From the NCBI RefSeq assembly GCF_918797525.1, contig NZ_OU963893.1, positions 2,170,001-2,234,000 on the forward strand: DNA of 64,000 nt, written 5' to 3'. Source of the stretch: an unidentified bacterial endosymbiont (GTDB lineage: Bacteria > Pseudomonadota > Gammaproteobacteria > Enterobacterales > Enterobacteriaceae). Under the pieces are notes generated by a model. It saw only the letters and a program-made list of their open reading frames with translations, was not told where the DNA came from and ran no database searches. The position numbers and the translations under genes were made by a program. Positions 17,958-28,333 of the stretch are shown piece by piece; positions within the stretch are counted from its first letter, which is position 1; the number at the start of each line of letters is the position of its first letter.

Positions 17958-18593
17958 ATGCAACATATCATTGAAGGTTTTCTCAGCTTTCAGAAACAGA
18001 TTTTCCCGCAACGTAAAGAGCTGTTTCGCAGTTTAGCGTCTAGCCAGAATCCCAAAGCGTTGTTCATCTCATGCTCAGACAGCCGTCTGGTACCTGAACT
18101 GGTTACCCAGCAAGAGCCAGGACAGCTTTTTGTTATTCGTAATGCTGGCAATATCGTGCCGCCGTTTGGACCTGAACCAGGCGGTGTCTCCGCGACCATC
18201 GAATATGCGGTGGTGGCATTGGGCGTGACCGACATCGTTATCTGCGGCCACTCTAACTGTGGCGCGATGAAGGCGATTGCCGATAACGCCAACCTCGAGC
18301 CAATGCCAGCGGTATCACACTGGCTGCGCTATGCCGATGCGGCGAAAGCCGTGGTTGAGAACACGCGCTGGGAGACGCCAATCGACAAAGTGAATGCCAT
18401 GGTGCAGGAAAACGTGTTTGCGCAGTTGAGCAATATCAAAACGCATCCGTCGGTGGCGGTTGGTCTGCGCAACAACGCCATTCGCCTGCACGGCTGGGTG
18501 TATGACATCGAAAGTGGCGACATCCGGGCGCTGGAGAAAGAGACAAAAACCTTTGTTTCTCTCTCTGACAACCCGGACGTCTACTTCGAGTAA
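17958..18593 (+). CDS. Beta-carbonic anhydrase, CynT-like
   Basis: A 211-residue beta-class carbonic anhydrase (CO2 + H2O to bicarbonate + H+). The zinc ligands C39, H98 and C101 and the Asp41-Arg43 dyad are present ([15 protein letters not shown]). It is closest in my memory to E. coli CynT (219 residues), sharing [19 protein letters not shown]. In E. coli, cynT belongs to the cyanate operon cynTSX; no cynS or cynX is next to it here, so it probably serves general bicarbonate supply. A purine-rich AAAAGAGAAA precedes the ATG. Confidence 0.9.
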   Translation: MQHIIEGFLSFQKQIFPQRKELFRSLASSQNPKALFISCSDSRLVPELVTQQEPGQLFVIRNAGNIVPPFGPEPGGVSATIEYAVVALGVTDIVICGHSNCGAMKAIADNANLEPMPAVSHWLRYADAAKAVVENTRWETPIDKVNAMVQENVFAQLSNIKTHPSVAVGLRNNAIRLHGWVYDIESGDIRALEKETKTFVSLSDNPDVYFE

Positions 18594-18620
18594 TCAGACT
18601 CCGGGGGCAGGGAAGCCCTT

Positions 18621-20216
18621 TTAATGTTCCACGAAAGGGAGTTTGCGGCGCGGCCTCAGTGCTGGTTTTTCCGCTGCTTTCGCCATCCATTCGCCAATCT
18701 CTGCACACTCTGCCAGACCCTGCACAAAGGGGTGATCGTGCATCAGCCAAGGTATCGCACCAAAAGCGATTTTGCCGCGAAGTATTTCAGGCGCCTCTAA
18801 GGTGTAATCTTCGCCTACGTCCGGTATCTCATCTCCCGCGGCCAGCAGTTGTTTGCGAAGGGTGGGGAAGGGCAGATCTTTGGTCTTGAGCGGTTTTTGC
18901 CCGCGTGCGTCAATAAAGACGTCGAAGCGCCAGCTTTTCTCCTTAGCGGTGATAACCGTTTGATCGCGGCCGACGTCCAGATCGTAATCATCCCCGAGCG
19001 CAACCACGCTAAGGATCCCGGCCTCACGCAGTGCGAGAAGCCGGCGGATAGACTGCGGAGGAATGGCGGCATAGTTATCGATAAATACGCGCGCCAGCCC
19101 GTGCCGGAATCGTTTACCGTCTTGCTCATTGAAATGAGGGACGATCGCCTGTACCACTTCATGCAGACGCAAAATGGTATAGCGCCAGGCAACGGTGCGT
19201 TTGTCACGCTTGTTTTGCTCAACTTCCTGAAGATTGTCTTCTGCCCAGGCGAAGGGGTCGTGCTTTTTGCGATCGGCAAACCACGCATCAAGAAGCGTGT
19301 CGGCATTCAGCGTGCGCAGCGCAATGGCCTCGCACCACCGGGGATCGGCACGCTCAAGTTCCTCCACCATCAGCGAAAATATCCGATCAAGCAGACCATC
19401 CGCGCCTTTTTGTACCTCGGCATCAGCGACGGTTTCACTGAGAATGCGCAGCGGTTCATACGGAATGGGGCAGTAGAAATCAGCCTCCGGAAGAATACCC
19501 GTGCGCGACATCAATACGATTTTCAGCCCCCGGCTGGTGTCATCCAGCCTGAACTTATCATCAATAAACTCCCCGTGCTGGATAACCACGGCCATCGCGG
19601 CATCCAGCCCACTGAGAGAGGTGCCCATGATACCCACATGGCAGGGAGGGATCCTGGCGTCCATAAGGCCGGACCACGGGCTTGGAAAGAAGGTGAGAGT
19701 GGCTTCATCTTCATCAGGCCAGACGTGGCCCGTAGCGATGATGGCCAAATCAAAGCGCTTTTTGAAAGGGGTTTGGTTGACCGAAAGCGTAACGCCCTCA
19801 GTGTTTGTATCGATATCTGTCACGCGGGCGTTTTCATAAACCTGCACATCGAAACCCCGATTTTTAGCCTCTTCAGTGATAGCCAAAAAACGGTCGCGGA
19901 AATACTCACCCAGCAAAATGCGGGGCAAGAACTGCCGGTCATGGAGCGTGGATTTATCTACGCCATAGCGCGCAAGATGCGCTGCGCCTTGGGTTTTTAG
20001 CCAGTCGAGATAGGTGATAAATAAGGGCGGAATTTCGATACTCGCGATATTCGCCAGCATCAGACGTGAGTTTTCTTCATCGCTGTAAGGCATACCCACA
20101 CCGGCTTCTTCAGCCTGTTCGAAAACGGAGATAGAGAGGGGCGCTGTGTTTTTTAAAAGCGAATAAAAGGTGTAAATCCCTGTTGGGCCTGAGCCGATAA
20201 TGGCGATTTTCTTCAT
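18621..20216 (-). CDS. ydhS: FAD/NAD(P)-binding protein YdhS
   Basis: A 531-residue protein alignable over its length with E. coli YdhS (534). The N-terminal Rossmann motif IIGSGPTGIYT binds FAD; the block GVGMPYSDEENSRLMLANIA is diagnostic of this family of predicted flavoprotein oxidoreductases. Its substrate is unknown. ATG 20216 (MKKIAIIG) is the family start; an in-frame extension of 53 codons upstream runs into the tRNA gene and is rejected. It is convergent with the carbonic anhydrase gene. Confidence 0.93.
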   Translation of the reverse strand: MKKIAIIGSGPTGIYTFYSLLKNTAPLSISVFEQAEEAGVGMPYSDEENSRLMLANIASIEIPPLFITYLDWLKTQGAAHLARYGVDKSTLHDRQFLPRILLGEYFRDRFLAITEEAKNRGFDVQVYENARVTDIDTNTEGVTLSVNQTPFKKRFDLAIIATGHVWPDEDEATLTFFPSPWSGLMDARIPPCHVGIMGTSLSGLDAAMAVVIQHGEFIDDKFRLDDTSRGLKIVLMSRTGILPEADFYCPIPYEPLRILSETVADAEVQKGADGLLDRIFSLMVEELERADPRWCEAIALRTLNADTLLDAWFADRKKHDPFAWAEDNLQEVEQNKRDKRTVAWRYTILRLHEVVQAIVPHFNEQDGKRFRHGLARVFIDNYAAIPPQSIRRLLALREAGILSVVALGDDYDLDVGRDQTVITAKEKSWRFDVFIDARGQKPLKTKDLPFPTLRKQLLAAGDEIPDVGEDYTLEAPEILRGKIAFGAIPWLMHDHPFVQGLAECAEIGEWMAKAAEKPALRPRRKLPFVEH

Positions 20217-20335
20217 CGACAGACTTCCTGTATTTTTTTCCATGAGAAAAGCGTAGCAGGTAAGGGGTAAAGAAACGGGAAGATTGGGATTATTCAGGAT
20301 ATTCAGAGAAAGATTGCACCATTTCAGGAGTGAAA

Positions 20336-20412
20336 TGGTGCGTCCGAGTGGACTCGAACCACCGACCCCCACCATGTCAAGGTGGTGCTCTAACCAACTG
20401 AGCTACGGACGC
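20336..20412 (-). tRNA. valW: tRNA-Val (GAC)
   Basis: A 77-nt cloverleaf on the minus strand with encoded CCA. The acceptor stem is GCGTCCG/CGGACGC, the T arm reads GGTTCGAGTCC, and the anticodon loop TTGACAT gives GAC (20376-20378). Matches E. coli valW. Second in a valV-valW transcript. Confidence 0.98.
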
Positions 20413-20416
20413 AGAA

Positions 20417-20493
20417 TGGTGCGTTCAATTGGACTCGAACCAACGACCCCCACCATGTCAAGGTGGTGCTCTAACCAACTGAGCTATGAACGC
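20417..20493 (-). tRNA. valV: tRNA-Val (GAC)
   Basis: A 77-nt tRNA on the minus strand with acceptor GCGTTCA/TGAACGC, anticodon GAC and encoded CCA. It differs from the neighbouring copy only in acceptor and T-stem pairs, each with compensating changes. Matches E. coli valV, four bases upstream of valW. Confidence 0.98.
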
Positions 20494-20521
20494 AACGCGT
20501 TGTCAGTGACAACGGGGACGA

Positions 20522-20550
20522 ATATTAGCGGCACAGCTCCGAACAGGCAA
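20522..20550 (-). promoter_or_regulatory. valVW promoter with stringent-type discriminator
   Basis: On the minus strand -35 TTGCCT (20545-20550) and -10 TAATAT (20522-20527) are exactly 17 bp apart. The sequence after -10 (TCGTCCCCG) is GC-rich, typical of stable-RNA promoters that ppGpp inhibits. Confidence 0.85.
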
Positions 20551-20609
20551 GAGGGAAAATGCATTTTTCTCTCTGATTTCACTCGATTGCTTCAATACCG
20601 CGCAAAGTG

Positions 20610-20637
20610 AAGAGAAAGTAGCCGCCAGCAGGCGGCC
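20610..20637 (-). terminator. Probable mdtK terminator
   Basis: Stem GCCGCC/GGCGGC (20621-20636) with a 4-base loop, followed on the minus strand by a pyrimidine-rich but interrupted T tract. It lies 10 bp after the mdtK stop. Confidence 0.6.
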
Positions 20638-20646
20638 ACTGGATAC

Positions 20647-22020
20647 TTAACGTGCGGCACGTTGCAAAATTACCGTCGAGGGCTGGCGTTGCAGGAAGCG
20701 CATGCGCAGCATCATCATGATGGCTGCGGCGGTCAGCCCGATGATAAAGCCCATCCAGAAGCCAGCCGGACCCATGCGTTCAACCACCCAATCGGTCAGC
20801 GCAAGAATATAGCCGCACGGCAGGCCTAACACCCAGTAGGCGATGAAGGTAATAAAGAAGATTGAACGTGTATCTTTATATCCGCGCAGGATACCACTGC
20901 CGACAACCTGAATGGAGTCTGATAGCTGATAGATAGCAGCCAGCAGCATCAGGTGCGAGGCGAGCATAACAACCTCAGGGTTATCGTTGTAGAGCAGGGC
21001 AATCTGCTCGCGAAGCGCGATGGTGAAAAGCGCCGTACAGGCAGCCATGCAGACTCCGACACCCAGCCCGGTTCGCGCGGCCGTTTGCGCCTCAAGCGTT
21101 GAGCCTTGCCCCAGACAAAAGCCCACGCGGATCGTCACGGCGGCGGCCAGCGACATTGGCAAGACGAACATCAGGGAGCTAAAGTTCAGCGCTATCTGGT
21201 GTCCTGCAACGTCAATAATGCCCAGCGGAGAAACCAGCAGAGCCACCACTGCAAACAGCGTCACTTCGAAGAACAGCGCCAGCGCAATAGGAAGCCCAAG
21301 CTGTATCAGACGGTTCATAATATTCCAGTCCGGGGCGCTAAAGGAATCTTCGTTACGAATATCGCGCATGGATCGGGCACGTTTGATAAAGGTGAGCATG
21401 CTAAAGAACATGACCCAATAGACCGCAGCCGTCGCCACGCCGCAACCGATCCCGCCGAGTTCGGGCATACCGAAGTGACCGTAGATAAAGATATAGTTCA
21501 CCGGAATATTCACCAGCAGGCCAATAAACCCCATTACCATTCCCGGTTTGGTTTTGGCAAGACCTTCACACTGGTTACGGGCCACCTGGAAAAACAGATA
21601 GCCAGGCGCACCCCACAGCAAGGCGCGCAGATAGCCAACGGCTTTATCTGCCAGCGCCGGATCGATATTATCCATGGCGCGGATGATATGCCCTGCGTTC
21701 CAGAGCACGACCATGATCAGCACCGAGACGAAGCCTGCCAGCCAGAATCCCTGGCGAACCTGATGGGCAATACGCTCTCGTCGTCCTGAACCATTCAATT
21801 GGGCGATAACCGGCGTGAGCGCCAGCAGCAGTCCGTGACCAAAAAGAATGGCGGGCAGCCAGATAGAGGTTCCTATTGCCACTGCAGCCATATCGGTAGC
21901 GCTATACCCGCCTGCCATCACCGTGTCCACAAAGCCCATTGCGGTCTGCGCCACTTGCGCGATGATCACGGGTATCGCCAGCGCCAATAGCTGGCGCGCT
22001 TCATTCATGTACTTCTGCAC
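20647..22020 (-). CDS. mdtK: MATE multidrug exporter MdtK
   Basis: A 457-residue inner membrane protein with twelve hydrophobic segments in two six-helix halves, of the NorM branch of the MATE family. It exports cationic drugs and fluoroquinolones in exchange for Na+ or H+. The opening [20 protein letters not shown] and the motif [20 protein letters not shown] are characteristic, and the length equals that of E. coli MdtK. It is divergent from ribC, as in E. coli. Confidence 0.95.
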   Translation of the reverse strand: MQKYMNEARQLLALAIPVIIAQVAQTAMGFVDTVMAGGYSATDMAAVAIGTSIWLPAILFGHGLLLALTPVIAQLNGSGRRERIAHQVRQGFWLAGFVSVLIMVVLWNAGHIIRAMDNIDPALADKAVGYLRALLWGAPGYLFFQVARNQCEGLAKTKPGMVMGFIGLLVNIPVNYIFIYGHFGMPELGGIGCGVATAAVYWVMFFSMLTFIKRARSMRDIRNEDSFSAPDWNIMNRLIQLGLPIALALFFEVTLFAVVALLVSPLGIIDVAGHQIALNFSSLMFVLPMSLAAAVTIRVGFCLGQGSTLEAQTAARTGLGVGVCMAACTALFTIALREQIALLYNDNPEVVMLASHLMLLAAIYQLSDSIQVVGSGILRGYKDTRSIFFITFIAYWVLGLPCGYILALTDWVVERMGPAGFWMGFIIGLTAAAIMMMLRMRFLQRQPSTVILQRAAR

Positions 22021-22242
22021 GTGAACACCTATGTATTGTTGTTATTTAAGAGACTAAAAAAGCCGTCGTAACGGGCAGCAAGAAGAAAATCCAGAGGGGT
22101 GCCAGCTATTGTAGCGGGGTTAAAGTAATTATCTAGTGAAAAAATCGCCAGAAAATGCCCTCCACTGGCAACCTGTTTTTCCAACTGTTATTGTGGTGGG
22201 ATTAAACGGTGTCACCGCCGTCCGGAAAAAGGAGTAAAAAGT

Positions 22243-22884
22243 ATGTTTACTGGTATTGTACAGGGCATCGCCAAAGTGGTGTCTATAGATGAAAAACCTA
22301 ATTTTCGCACTCACGTGATTGAGCTGCCGGAATATATGCTCGACGGCATTGAAACCGGCGCGTCGATCGCCCATAACGGCTGCTGCCTGACGGTGACCGA
22401 AATTAACGGCAACCATATTAGCTTTGATTTAATGAAAGAGACCTTACGCATCACCAACCTTGGCGAACTCGGGGTAGGTGACAGCGTTAACGTGGAGCGT
22501 GCCGCCAGGTTTAGCGATGAGATCGGTGGTCATTTGATGTCTGGTCACATCATGACCACCGCCGAAGTCGCCAAGATTGTGACCTCTGAAAATAACCGTC
22601 AAATTTGGTTTAAGGTGCAGGATCCGACACTTATGAAATACATCCTGTATAAAGGATTTATTGGTATTGATGGCATCAGCCTGACCGTTGGGGAAGTGAC
22701 GCCGACCCGTTTTTGCGTGCATTTGATTCCGGAAACGCTCCAGCGCACAACGCTTGCTGCAAAAAAACTGGGCCATCGCGTGAATATTGAAATTGATCCG
22801 CAAACCCAGGCGGTTGTGGATACCGTTGAGCGCGTGCTGGCGGCAAAAGAGGCCGCAACAATCAAGGCTGCCGAAGAAGAATAA
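22243..22884 (+). CDS. ribC: Riboflavin synthase alpha chain
   Basis: A 213-residue enzyme that dismutates two 6,7-dimethyl-8-ribityllumazine molecules to riboflavin and the pyrimidine precursor; many databases call the gene ribE. Two lumazine-binding domains are visible, starting [12 protein letters not shown] (residue 1) and [12 protein letters not shown] (about 101), each ending in a SLTV/CLTV strand. The C-terminus is lysine-rich. AGGAG precedes the ATG. No FMN riboswitch signature was noticed in the 220-bp gap to mdtK. Confidence 0.96.
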   Translation: MFTGIVQGIAKVVSIDEKPNFRTHVIELPEYMLDGIETGASIAHNGCCLTVTEINGNHISFDLMKETLRITNLGELGVGDSVNVERAARFSDEIGGHLMSGHIMTTAEVAKIVTSENNRQIWFKVQDPTLMKYILYKGFIGIDGISLTVGEVTPTRFCVHLIPETLQRTTLAAKKLGHRVNIEIDPQTQAVVDTVERVLAAKEAATIKAAEEE

Positions 22885-23003
22885 AAACGTTATCGCTGCT
22901 GATAAACAGAATGCCATCACTCTTTCATCAACGTTGTTTACTAAAAGTCATGTTCCGGTAACGGACTAAAATATGATTAATCAAAACATTGCCTGAGCCC
23001 GGG

Positions 23004-23038
23004 CGTATTAAGGGGGCCGAGCTGGCCCCCTTAATACG
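23004..23038. terminator. Large hairpin between ribC and cfa
   Basis: A 15-bp perfect stem, CGTATTAAGGGGGCC and its complement, with loop GAGCT stands between two convergent genes. The arm's own TTAATA provides the T-rich side. It probably terminates both. Confidence 0.75.
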
Positions 23039-23065
23039 TTCGACTCTCTTTACCGTAACGGATGT

Positions 23066-24214
23066 CTAGCGGGCAACGCGCAAACCCTGTTCTATTCCCC
23101 GGCTAAACACGACCTGCCATAACTGAATATCACGTGCACGGAACGCACCCGCGCAGGCGTTCAGGTAATAGCTGAACATCCGTTTAAAGCGTTCAGTATA
23201 GTTGCCCTCAATATCTGGCCAGGCGTCCTGGAAACGTGAGTGCCAGGCCATCAATGTCGTATCATAATCTGCGCCGAAATTATGCCAGTCTTCGACGATA
23301 AAGTGAGGCTCACTGGCTGTGGCAATCTGGCGGACTGAGGGTAAACACCCGTTCGGGAAGATATATTTATTAATCCACGGGTCAACGTTGTTATCAGTCT
23401 GTTTTGAGCCGATGGTATGCAGCAAGAAGATACCATCAGGCTTCAGATTACGATCCGCGACGTTAAAGTAGGTGTCATAGTTTTTCGGCCCCACGTGCTC
23501 GAACATGCCGACGGAGACAATACGGTCAAACTGCTCGTTCAGGTCACGATAATCCTGAAGCCGAATATCAACGTCCAGAGCGTGACAACGTTCCTGCGCC
23601 ATTTTTTGCTGTTCGGCTGAAATGGTCACCCCAACCACGCTCACGCCGTAGTGACTGGCCATATAATAAGCCAGCCCACCCCAACCGCAGCCAATATCCA
23701 GCACGCGCATTCCGGGCCGTAACTGCAGTTTTTCGCAAATCAATCGCAGCTTATCGCGCTGGGCCTCTTCAAGGCTTGATGCCTCTTTCCAGTAAGCGCA
23801 GGAATATTGCATAAAGGGATCAAGCATGCGGCTGAACAGATCGTTACCCAAATCGTAGTGCTCTTTGCCCACGATCCATGCTCGTTTTTTACTTTGCAGA
23901 TTAAATAAACGTGCGGAGGCGACACGCAGGGTATCTTTAAAATTTCGCGGGATCTGTTTTTCCAGTCCGGCGCGTAAAACGCTTGAGAAAAAGATATCCA
24001 GCCGCTCGCAATCCCACCAGCCATCCATATAACTCTCACCCAGACCCAGCGATCCTTCCTGCAACACCCGTTTAAAAAAATCAGGGTGTTTGATCTGCGG
24101 ATCGGAGGGGGACGATCCGTTAATGGTAATACCTGCGCGACCCAACAGTTCACTGACGATCCGGGACCAGTTGTCGTCCGGAACGCTGACTTCTTCTATA
24201 CACGATGAACTCAT
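23066..24214 (-). CDS. cfa: Cyclopropane-fatty-acyl-phospholipid synthase
   Basis: A 382-residue SAM-dependent methyltransferase that adds a methylene group across the double bond of unsaturated acyl chains in membrane phospholipids, protecting cells from acid in stationary phase. The SAM site VLDIGCGWGGLAYYMA is near residue 170, and the C-terminal half has the conserved FEHVGPKNYDTYF. Length equals that of E. coli Cfa. In E. coli the gene has a sigma-S promoter and small-RNA control through its long leader; the 299-bp gap upstream would hold these, but I did not locate them. Confidence 0.97.
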   Translation of the reverse strand: MSSSCIEEVSVPDDNWSRIVSELLGRAGITINGSSPSDPQIKHPDFFKRVLQEGSLGLGESYMDGWWDCERLDIFFSSVLRAGLEKQIPRNFKDTLRVASARLFNLQSKKRAWIVGKEHYDLGNDLFSRMLDPFMQYSCAYWKEASSLEEAQRDKLRLICEKLQLRPGMRVLDIGCGWGGLAYYMASHYGVSVVGVTISAEQQKMAQERCHALDVDIRLQDYRDLNEQFDRIVSVGMFEHVGPKNYDTYFNVADRNLKPDGIFLLHTIGSKQTDNNVDPWINKYIFPNGCLPSVRQIATASEPHFIVEDWHNFGADYDTTLMAWHSRFQDAWPDIEGNYTERFKRMFSYYLNACAGAFRARDIQLWQVVFSRGIEQGLRVAR

Positions 24215-24369
24215 AGCTTCTCCATCACCTTGCTGTGATCAGAACCTTCAAACAGCGTAGACGCTTTTTATGGTTTGTGAGAAGTCTCACGGAAATGGAC
24301 CGTGAGGCTACTATCCGACGTAGAACCGAGGAAGGAAGATAACCCTTGCCGAAATGTTTTCTATAGCAA

Positions 24370-24393
24370 AACGGGAGCACCGTGGCTCCCGTT
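24370..24393 (-). terminator. Probable punC terminator
   Basis: Stem AACGGGAGC/GCTCCCGTT with a six-base loop; on the minus strand it ends in CGTTTTGC. It lies 120 bp beyond the punC stop and before the cfa promoter region. Confidence 0.55.
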
Positions 24394-24513
24394 AACACTT
24401 AATATTTATAGTATTTAATTGAACCAAATGTAGTATAGGCCTCAAAATTTGTTGATTCAACATTAAAATGTTAGCAAGCTAATGACTTAAATGTAACATA
24501 ATGCCTGACGCAA

Positions 24514-25713
24514 TTATGCGTGCGACGTCTGTGTACGTCGCCTGTCATCATTCTCTCGTCGCGCCGCAGACTGCATGCGATAGCCAAGGGCCGCCAGCGC
24601 AACGGTCACCAGCATCACGCTGGTGGTGGTCAACAGCGGAGTAGAAATCAGCGCTGATACCACCAGGCTTGCGAGAAAGCAAAGGCCCAGTTGCAACGTA
24701 TTTTGCAGCGCGGCTGCGCGACCTGTCGCCTGCGGGAACGGACGCAACGCCTGCGCCACGACGATAGGGTAAATGGCGCCATTCGCGATAGCCATGATGC
24801 AGAATGGAATCAAAATTTCAGCCAGCCCCGCACCTGGAATAAAGCCCACCGCCCAGGTTCCGATCACGCTAAACGCGTAGAGAACCAGCAACCAGGGCAG
24901 CATTTGCTGGCCTTCCCATTTCTGCAACGCCGCACGACAGCCATACCCTCCGACCAGGAAGGCGATAGTTTGTGGAACATAACTCAGGCCGATAGCCGCC
25001 GGGCTATAACCCATGCTGTGAAGAATAAACGGCGAGCCGGTCAGCCACGCGAAGAAGCTCGCCGAACAGGCCGCGTAAATCAGCACGTTACCGCGATATG
25101 CTTTCGTGCGCAGTAAAGAGGTAAAGGTAATCGGCTTCGCTTGCGCAGGCGTCTCTTTTTTCAGCGCGGGCTTTAGCGTAAACGCAGGCAACATCAGCAC
25201 CAGGGTGATGACCAAGAGGGTGGCGAAGATTGCTTGCCAGTCGAAATGCGCAAGGATCCAGCTCCCCAGCAACGGAGCAAGGGCGGGAGAAAGTCCTACC
25301 AGCGGCATAATAGTGGCGAAAATGCGGTTTGTACGCGAGGCCGGATAATAATCGGTCACCAGCGCCTGCCAGGTTACCGCCGCGGCGCACACCCCGACGG
25401 CCTGAACAAAACGCAGCACCAGCAGCCAGGTCGCATCGCGTACCCACAACATCCCCAGACAGCCCACGGCAAAAATGGTCAGACCCAGTAACAATACTGG
25501 CTTACGGCCGAAACGATCTGAGAGCGGCCCCCAGAGAAGCTGAGCGATGGCAAACCCGGCGAGGAACAGGCTCAGGCTGGCGCTGATGGCGGCGGCAGGC
25601 GTTTGTAAATCTTCCTGCATCGCAGCAAACGCGGGCAGGTACATATCGGTGGCTAAAAAGCCCAGCACGCTTAATCCGCCGAGCCAGACCAGAAATCCTT
25701 TATGAGGTTGCAC
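24514..25713 (-). CDS. punC: MFS purine nucleoside transporter PunC
   Basis: A 399-residue, twelve-helix transporter of the Bcr/CflA branch, collinear with E. coli PunC (YdhC). The motif [11 protein letters not shown] is the MFS loop 2-3 signature. PunC has been linked to adenosine uptake under PunR control. The chosen start is GTG at 25713 ([10 protein letters not shown]), six to nine bases after AAGGAG and aligned with the E. coli start; the open frame continues to 25806 but overlaps the promoter region shared with punR. Confidence 0.9.
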   Translation of the reverse strand: MQPHKGFLVWLGGLSVLGFLATDMYLPAFAAMQEDLQTPAAAISASLSLFLAGFAIAQLLWGPLSDRFGRKPVLLLGLTIFAVGCLGMLWVRDATWLLVLRFVQAVGVCAAAVTWQALVTDYYPASRTNRIFATIMPLVGLSPALAPLLGSWILAHFDWQAIFATLLVITLVLMLPAFTLKPALKKETPAQAKPITFTSLLRTKAYRGNVLIYAACSASFFAWLTGSPFILHSMGYSPAAIGLSYVPQTIAFLVGGYGCRAALQKWEGQQMLPWLLVLYAFSVIGTWAVGFIPGAGLAEILIPFCIMAIANGAIYPIVVAQALRPFPQATGRAAALQNTLQLGLCFLASLVVSALISTPLLTTTSVMLVTVALAALGYRMQSAARRENDDRRRTQTSHA

Positions 25714-25828
25714 TGTTTTATTCTCCTTGAGGAGGCAGGTGTAGGTTGGCGCAGAGTGTATGGAGTGCAAAGCGGCTTGTGAAACGCTAATATTTGGTCG
25801 GTGCATTCAAAAATTTTGCAGGCAGAAA

Positions 25829-26740
25829 ATGTGGTCAGATTATTCGCTTGAAGTGGTCGATGCTGTGGCGCGCAACGGCAGTTTTAGCGCTGCGGCGCAG
25901 GAGCTGCACCGCGTCCCTTCGGCAATCAGCTATACGGTGCGTCAACTGGAAGACTGGCTGGCTGTGCCGCTGTTTGAACGCCGTCATCGTGATGTGGAAT
26001 TAACGCCTGCCGGGGCGTGGTTTTTGAAAGAAGGGCGTTCTGTTATCAAAAAAATGCAGATCACCCGCGAGCAGTGCCAGCAGATCGCCAACGGCTGGCG
26101 AGGCCACCTTTCTATCGCCGTGGATAACATCGTTAAGCCCGAACGGACGCGGCAGATGATTGTCGATTTCTATCGCCACTTTTCCGACGTCGAGCTTCGG
26201 GTGTCGCAGGAGGTCTTCAACGGCGTCTGGGATGCGCTGGCAGACGGCAGGGCAGAGATGGCGATAGGCGCAACCCAGGCGATCCCCGTCGGGGGGCGTT
26301 ATGCCTTTCGGGATATGGGGATGTTGAGCTGGATTTGCGTCGTGGCGAGCCATCATCCGCTGGCGGCGCTGACGGGGCCGCTCAGCGACGACACATTACG
26401 AAGCTGGCCTTCTCTGGTGATGGAAGATACCTCTCGATCATTGCCTAAGCGTATCACCTGGCTGCTTGATAACCAGCGCCGGGTTGTGGTGCCGGACTGG
26501 GAAACCTCCGCGACCTGTCTCAGCGCCGGGTTGTGCGTGGCGATGGTGCCTGTGCATTTTGCGCGTCCCCGTATCGACTCAGGAGAGTGGGTGGAACTGG
26601 CGCTCGAAAATCCCTTTCCGGATGCAGCCTGCTGTCTGACGTGGCAACAAACTGACGTGTCGCCTGCAATGGCCTGGCTGCTGGATTACCTGGGCGACAG
26701 CGAAACGCTTAACCGGGAGTGGCTACGGGAGCCAGTGTAG
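25829..26740 (+). CDS. punR: LysR-type activator PunR
   Basis: A 303-residue LTTR with N-terminal winged helix (DAVARNGSFSAAAQELHRVPSAISYTVRQLE) and an effector domain, collinear with E. coli PunR (YdhB). It activates the divergent punC for adenosine transport. ATG 25829 (MWSDYSLEVV) is the family start; 23 upstream codons in frame are rejected. The 115-bp gap to punC should contain its binding site. The C-terminus is about seven residues shorter than in E. coli. Confidence 0.93.
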   Translation: MWSDYSLEVVDAVARNGSFSAAAQELHRVPSAISYTVRQLEDWLAVPLFERRHRDVELTPAGAWFLKEGRSVIKKMQITREQCQQIANGWRGHLSIAVDNIVKPERTRQMIVDFYRHFSDVELRVSQEVFNGVWDALADGRAEMAIGATQAIPVGGRYAFRDMGMLSWICVVASHHPLAALTGPLSDDTLRSWPSLVMEDTSRSLPKRITWLLDNQRRVVVPDWETSATCLSAGLCVAMVPVHFARPRIDSGEWVELALENPFPDAACCLTWQQTDVSPAMAWLLDYLGDSETLNREWLREPV

Positions 26741-26756
26741 CTGGCCCCATAAAGGA

Positions 26757-27782
26757 TTAACGGCGGTAGTCGCGGAACGGACCGTCCGCGACGGAACGGC
26801 GTTCAATCAGGCGCGGGTGGACTTCAATGGATTGCGACTCTTCACGCTTGCTGACGATCCTGTCCATCAGCATATTGAAGGCCGTTTCGCCCAGTGAATC
26901 TTTCGGCTGGTGAATGGTGGTGAGCGCAGGTGTAAAGTAACGCGCATTACGCACGTTATCATATCCGATAACGGAAATGTCCTGAGGTACGCGCAGACCC
27001 AGCTCATCAGCGGCGCAAAGTGCGCCCATTGCCATGATATCGCCGCCGCAGAACACGGCGGTGGGGCGATGCGGCTGGGAGACGATTTGCTGCATAGCGC
27101 GATAACCCGATTCCGGCTCAAAGTCGCCCTGCACAATCCAGTTTTCCGGTACGGCGATCAGCGCTTCTTCCATAGCCTTCATAAAGCCAGCCAGACGGCC
27201 TGCGCCGGTATTACGCTCCAGCGGACCGGGGATCACGCCTATTTCACGGTGGCCCCGTTCGACCAGATAGCGTCCCGCCATATAGCCGCCTTCAAAGGCG
27301 TTATCGATGACGGAATCAGTGAAGTCTGCGCGCGCCTCACCCCAGTCCATTACCACCATGGGAATATGACGATACTCTTCCAGCATGGAAAGTACCGATT
27401 CCGGGTACTCGGAACACATTACCAGCAGGCCATCCACGCGTTTTTGCGCCATCATCGACAGATAGGCGCGCTGTTTTTCAATGTTGTTCCACGCATTGCC
27501 CAGAATCAGGGTATAGCCTTTCTGGAAACAGTTTTTCTCTACTGCTTCGATGATCTCGGCAAAATAGGCCGCTTCACTGCTGGTGGCCAGCAAACCAATA
27601 GACTTGGTATGATTAACTTTAAGGCTGCGCGCCACGGCACTTGGCGAGTAGTGCAGCTCCTTGATGGCTGCCCAGACGGCATTGCGCGTCTCTTCAGCAA
27701 CAAAACGGGTTTTATTAATTACATGTGATACGGTTGTAGTGGAAACGTTTGCGCGTTTCGCTACGTCTTTAATCGTTGCCAT
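26757..27782 (-). CDS. purR: Purine repressor PurR
   Basis: A 341-residue LacI-family repressor. The headpiece [20 protein letters not shown] binds the operator; the C-terminal periplasmic-binding-like domain senses hypoxanthine and guanine. It represses purine and related biosynthesis genes. Length equals that of E. coli PurR. Two PurR-box palindromes, one inside the first codons and one upstream, point to autoregulation as in E. coli. Convergent with punR with only 16 bp between stops. Confidence 0.97.
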   Translation of the reverse strand: MATIKDVAKRANVSTTTVSHVINKTRFVAEETRNAVWAAIKELHYSPSAVARSLKVNHTKSIGLLATSSEAAYFAEIIEAVEKNCFQKGYTLILGNAWNNIEKQRAYLSMMAQKRVDGLLVMCSEYPESVLSMLEEYRHIPMVVMDWGEARADFTDSVIDNAFEGGYMAGRYLVERGHREIGVIPGPLERNTGAGRLAGFMKAMEEALIAVPENWIVQGDFEPESGYRAMQQIVSQPHRPTAVFCGGDIMAMGALCAADELGLRVPQDISVIGYDNVRNARYFTPALTTIHQPKDSLGETAFNMLMDRIVSKREESQSIEVHPRLIERRSVADGPFRDYRR

Positions 27783-27841
27783 TAAATGTCACTCCAGACC
27801 ATATCCTAAGCTCCTGAAAAACATGAAGGTAAACGTTTGCC
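27741..27841. promoter_or_regulatory. Two PurR operators at purR
   Basis: GGAAACGTTTGCGC at 27741-27754 lies inside the purR coding start, and GGTAAACGTTTGCC at 27828-27841 lies 46 bp upstream of the ATG. Both fit the PurR box ACGCAAACGTTTGCGT core. E. coli purR also has one operator upstream and one in the coding region. Confidence 0.82.
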
Positions 27842-28080
27842 TTCTCTCACCCTTATCACGCAATCTGGAATTGCGACACGCCGGGAAAACGACACAGGAC
27901 GTCAGGAGGGGGACAATGGCCGGTACGCTAATAAATTTAGCGTGGAATTTTGTCCTATCTTGATGAAAAGGGGAAGCGCTAAAGTCGATATCCGTCTAAA
28001 TCCAGCAAGATTTTTGATGCAAACTGTGTAAAAATGAGCAGGCGCACTTTTCGTAGGGTGAATAAAAGGAGAAAAAATTG

Positions 28081-28170
28081 ATGAACGCCAATCTTAAGTT
28101 TTCGTTAACGACCACCGTTATCGTTCTGGGTTTGATTGTGGCTGCCTCTTTAACGGCCATTCTGAACTGA
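28081..28170 (+). CDS. ynhF: Small membrane protein YnhF
   Basis: A 29-residue single-helix protein, MNANLKFSLTTTVIVLGLIV onward to a short polar end, clearly related to E. coli YnhF, a stress-induced small membrane protein (heat and low oxygen). A GGAGAAAAAATTG ribosome binding site precedes the ATG. It sits between purR and ydhP, as in E. coli. The GC-rich hairpin starting at 28177 (CGGGGGGAG...CTTCCCCCG) follows its stop and may end the transcript. Confidence 0.88.
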   Translation: MNANLKFSLTTTVIVLGLIVAASLTAILN

Positions 28171-28333
28171 TTTATACGGGGGGAGAACGTGCTTCCCCCG
28201 GCTCTCCTCGATTGTTCCCTCTGCGGCAAAAATCTTTTGCCACATTGTTAACTTCTCATTTTTTGTGATTAATGTCATGCTTTTGACTTCTTAATTCTGT
28301 GTCGCTAGACGACACGGCATCCGGAGTTGACCC

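Noticed and set aside
18849..20000. 383-codon open frame on the plus strand opposite ydhS
   Set aside because: Shadow of the conserved ydhS gene; no recognisable protein motif and no ribosome binding site.
22021..22242. Possible FMN riboswitch before ribC
   Set aside because: No conserved RFN-element motifs were recognised; in enterobacteria the riboswitch is on ribB.
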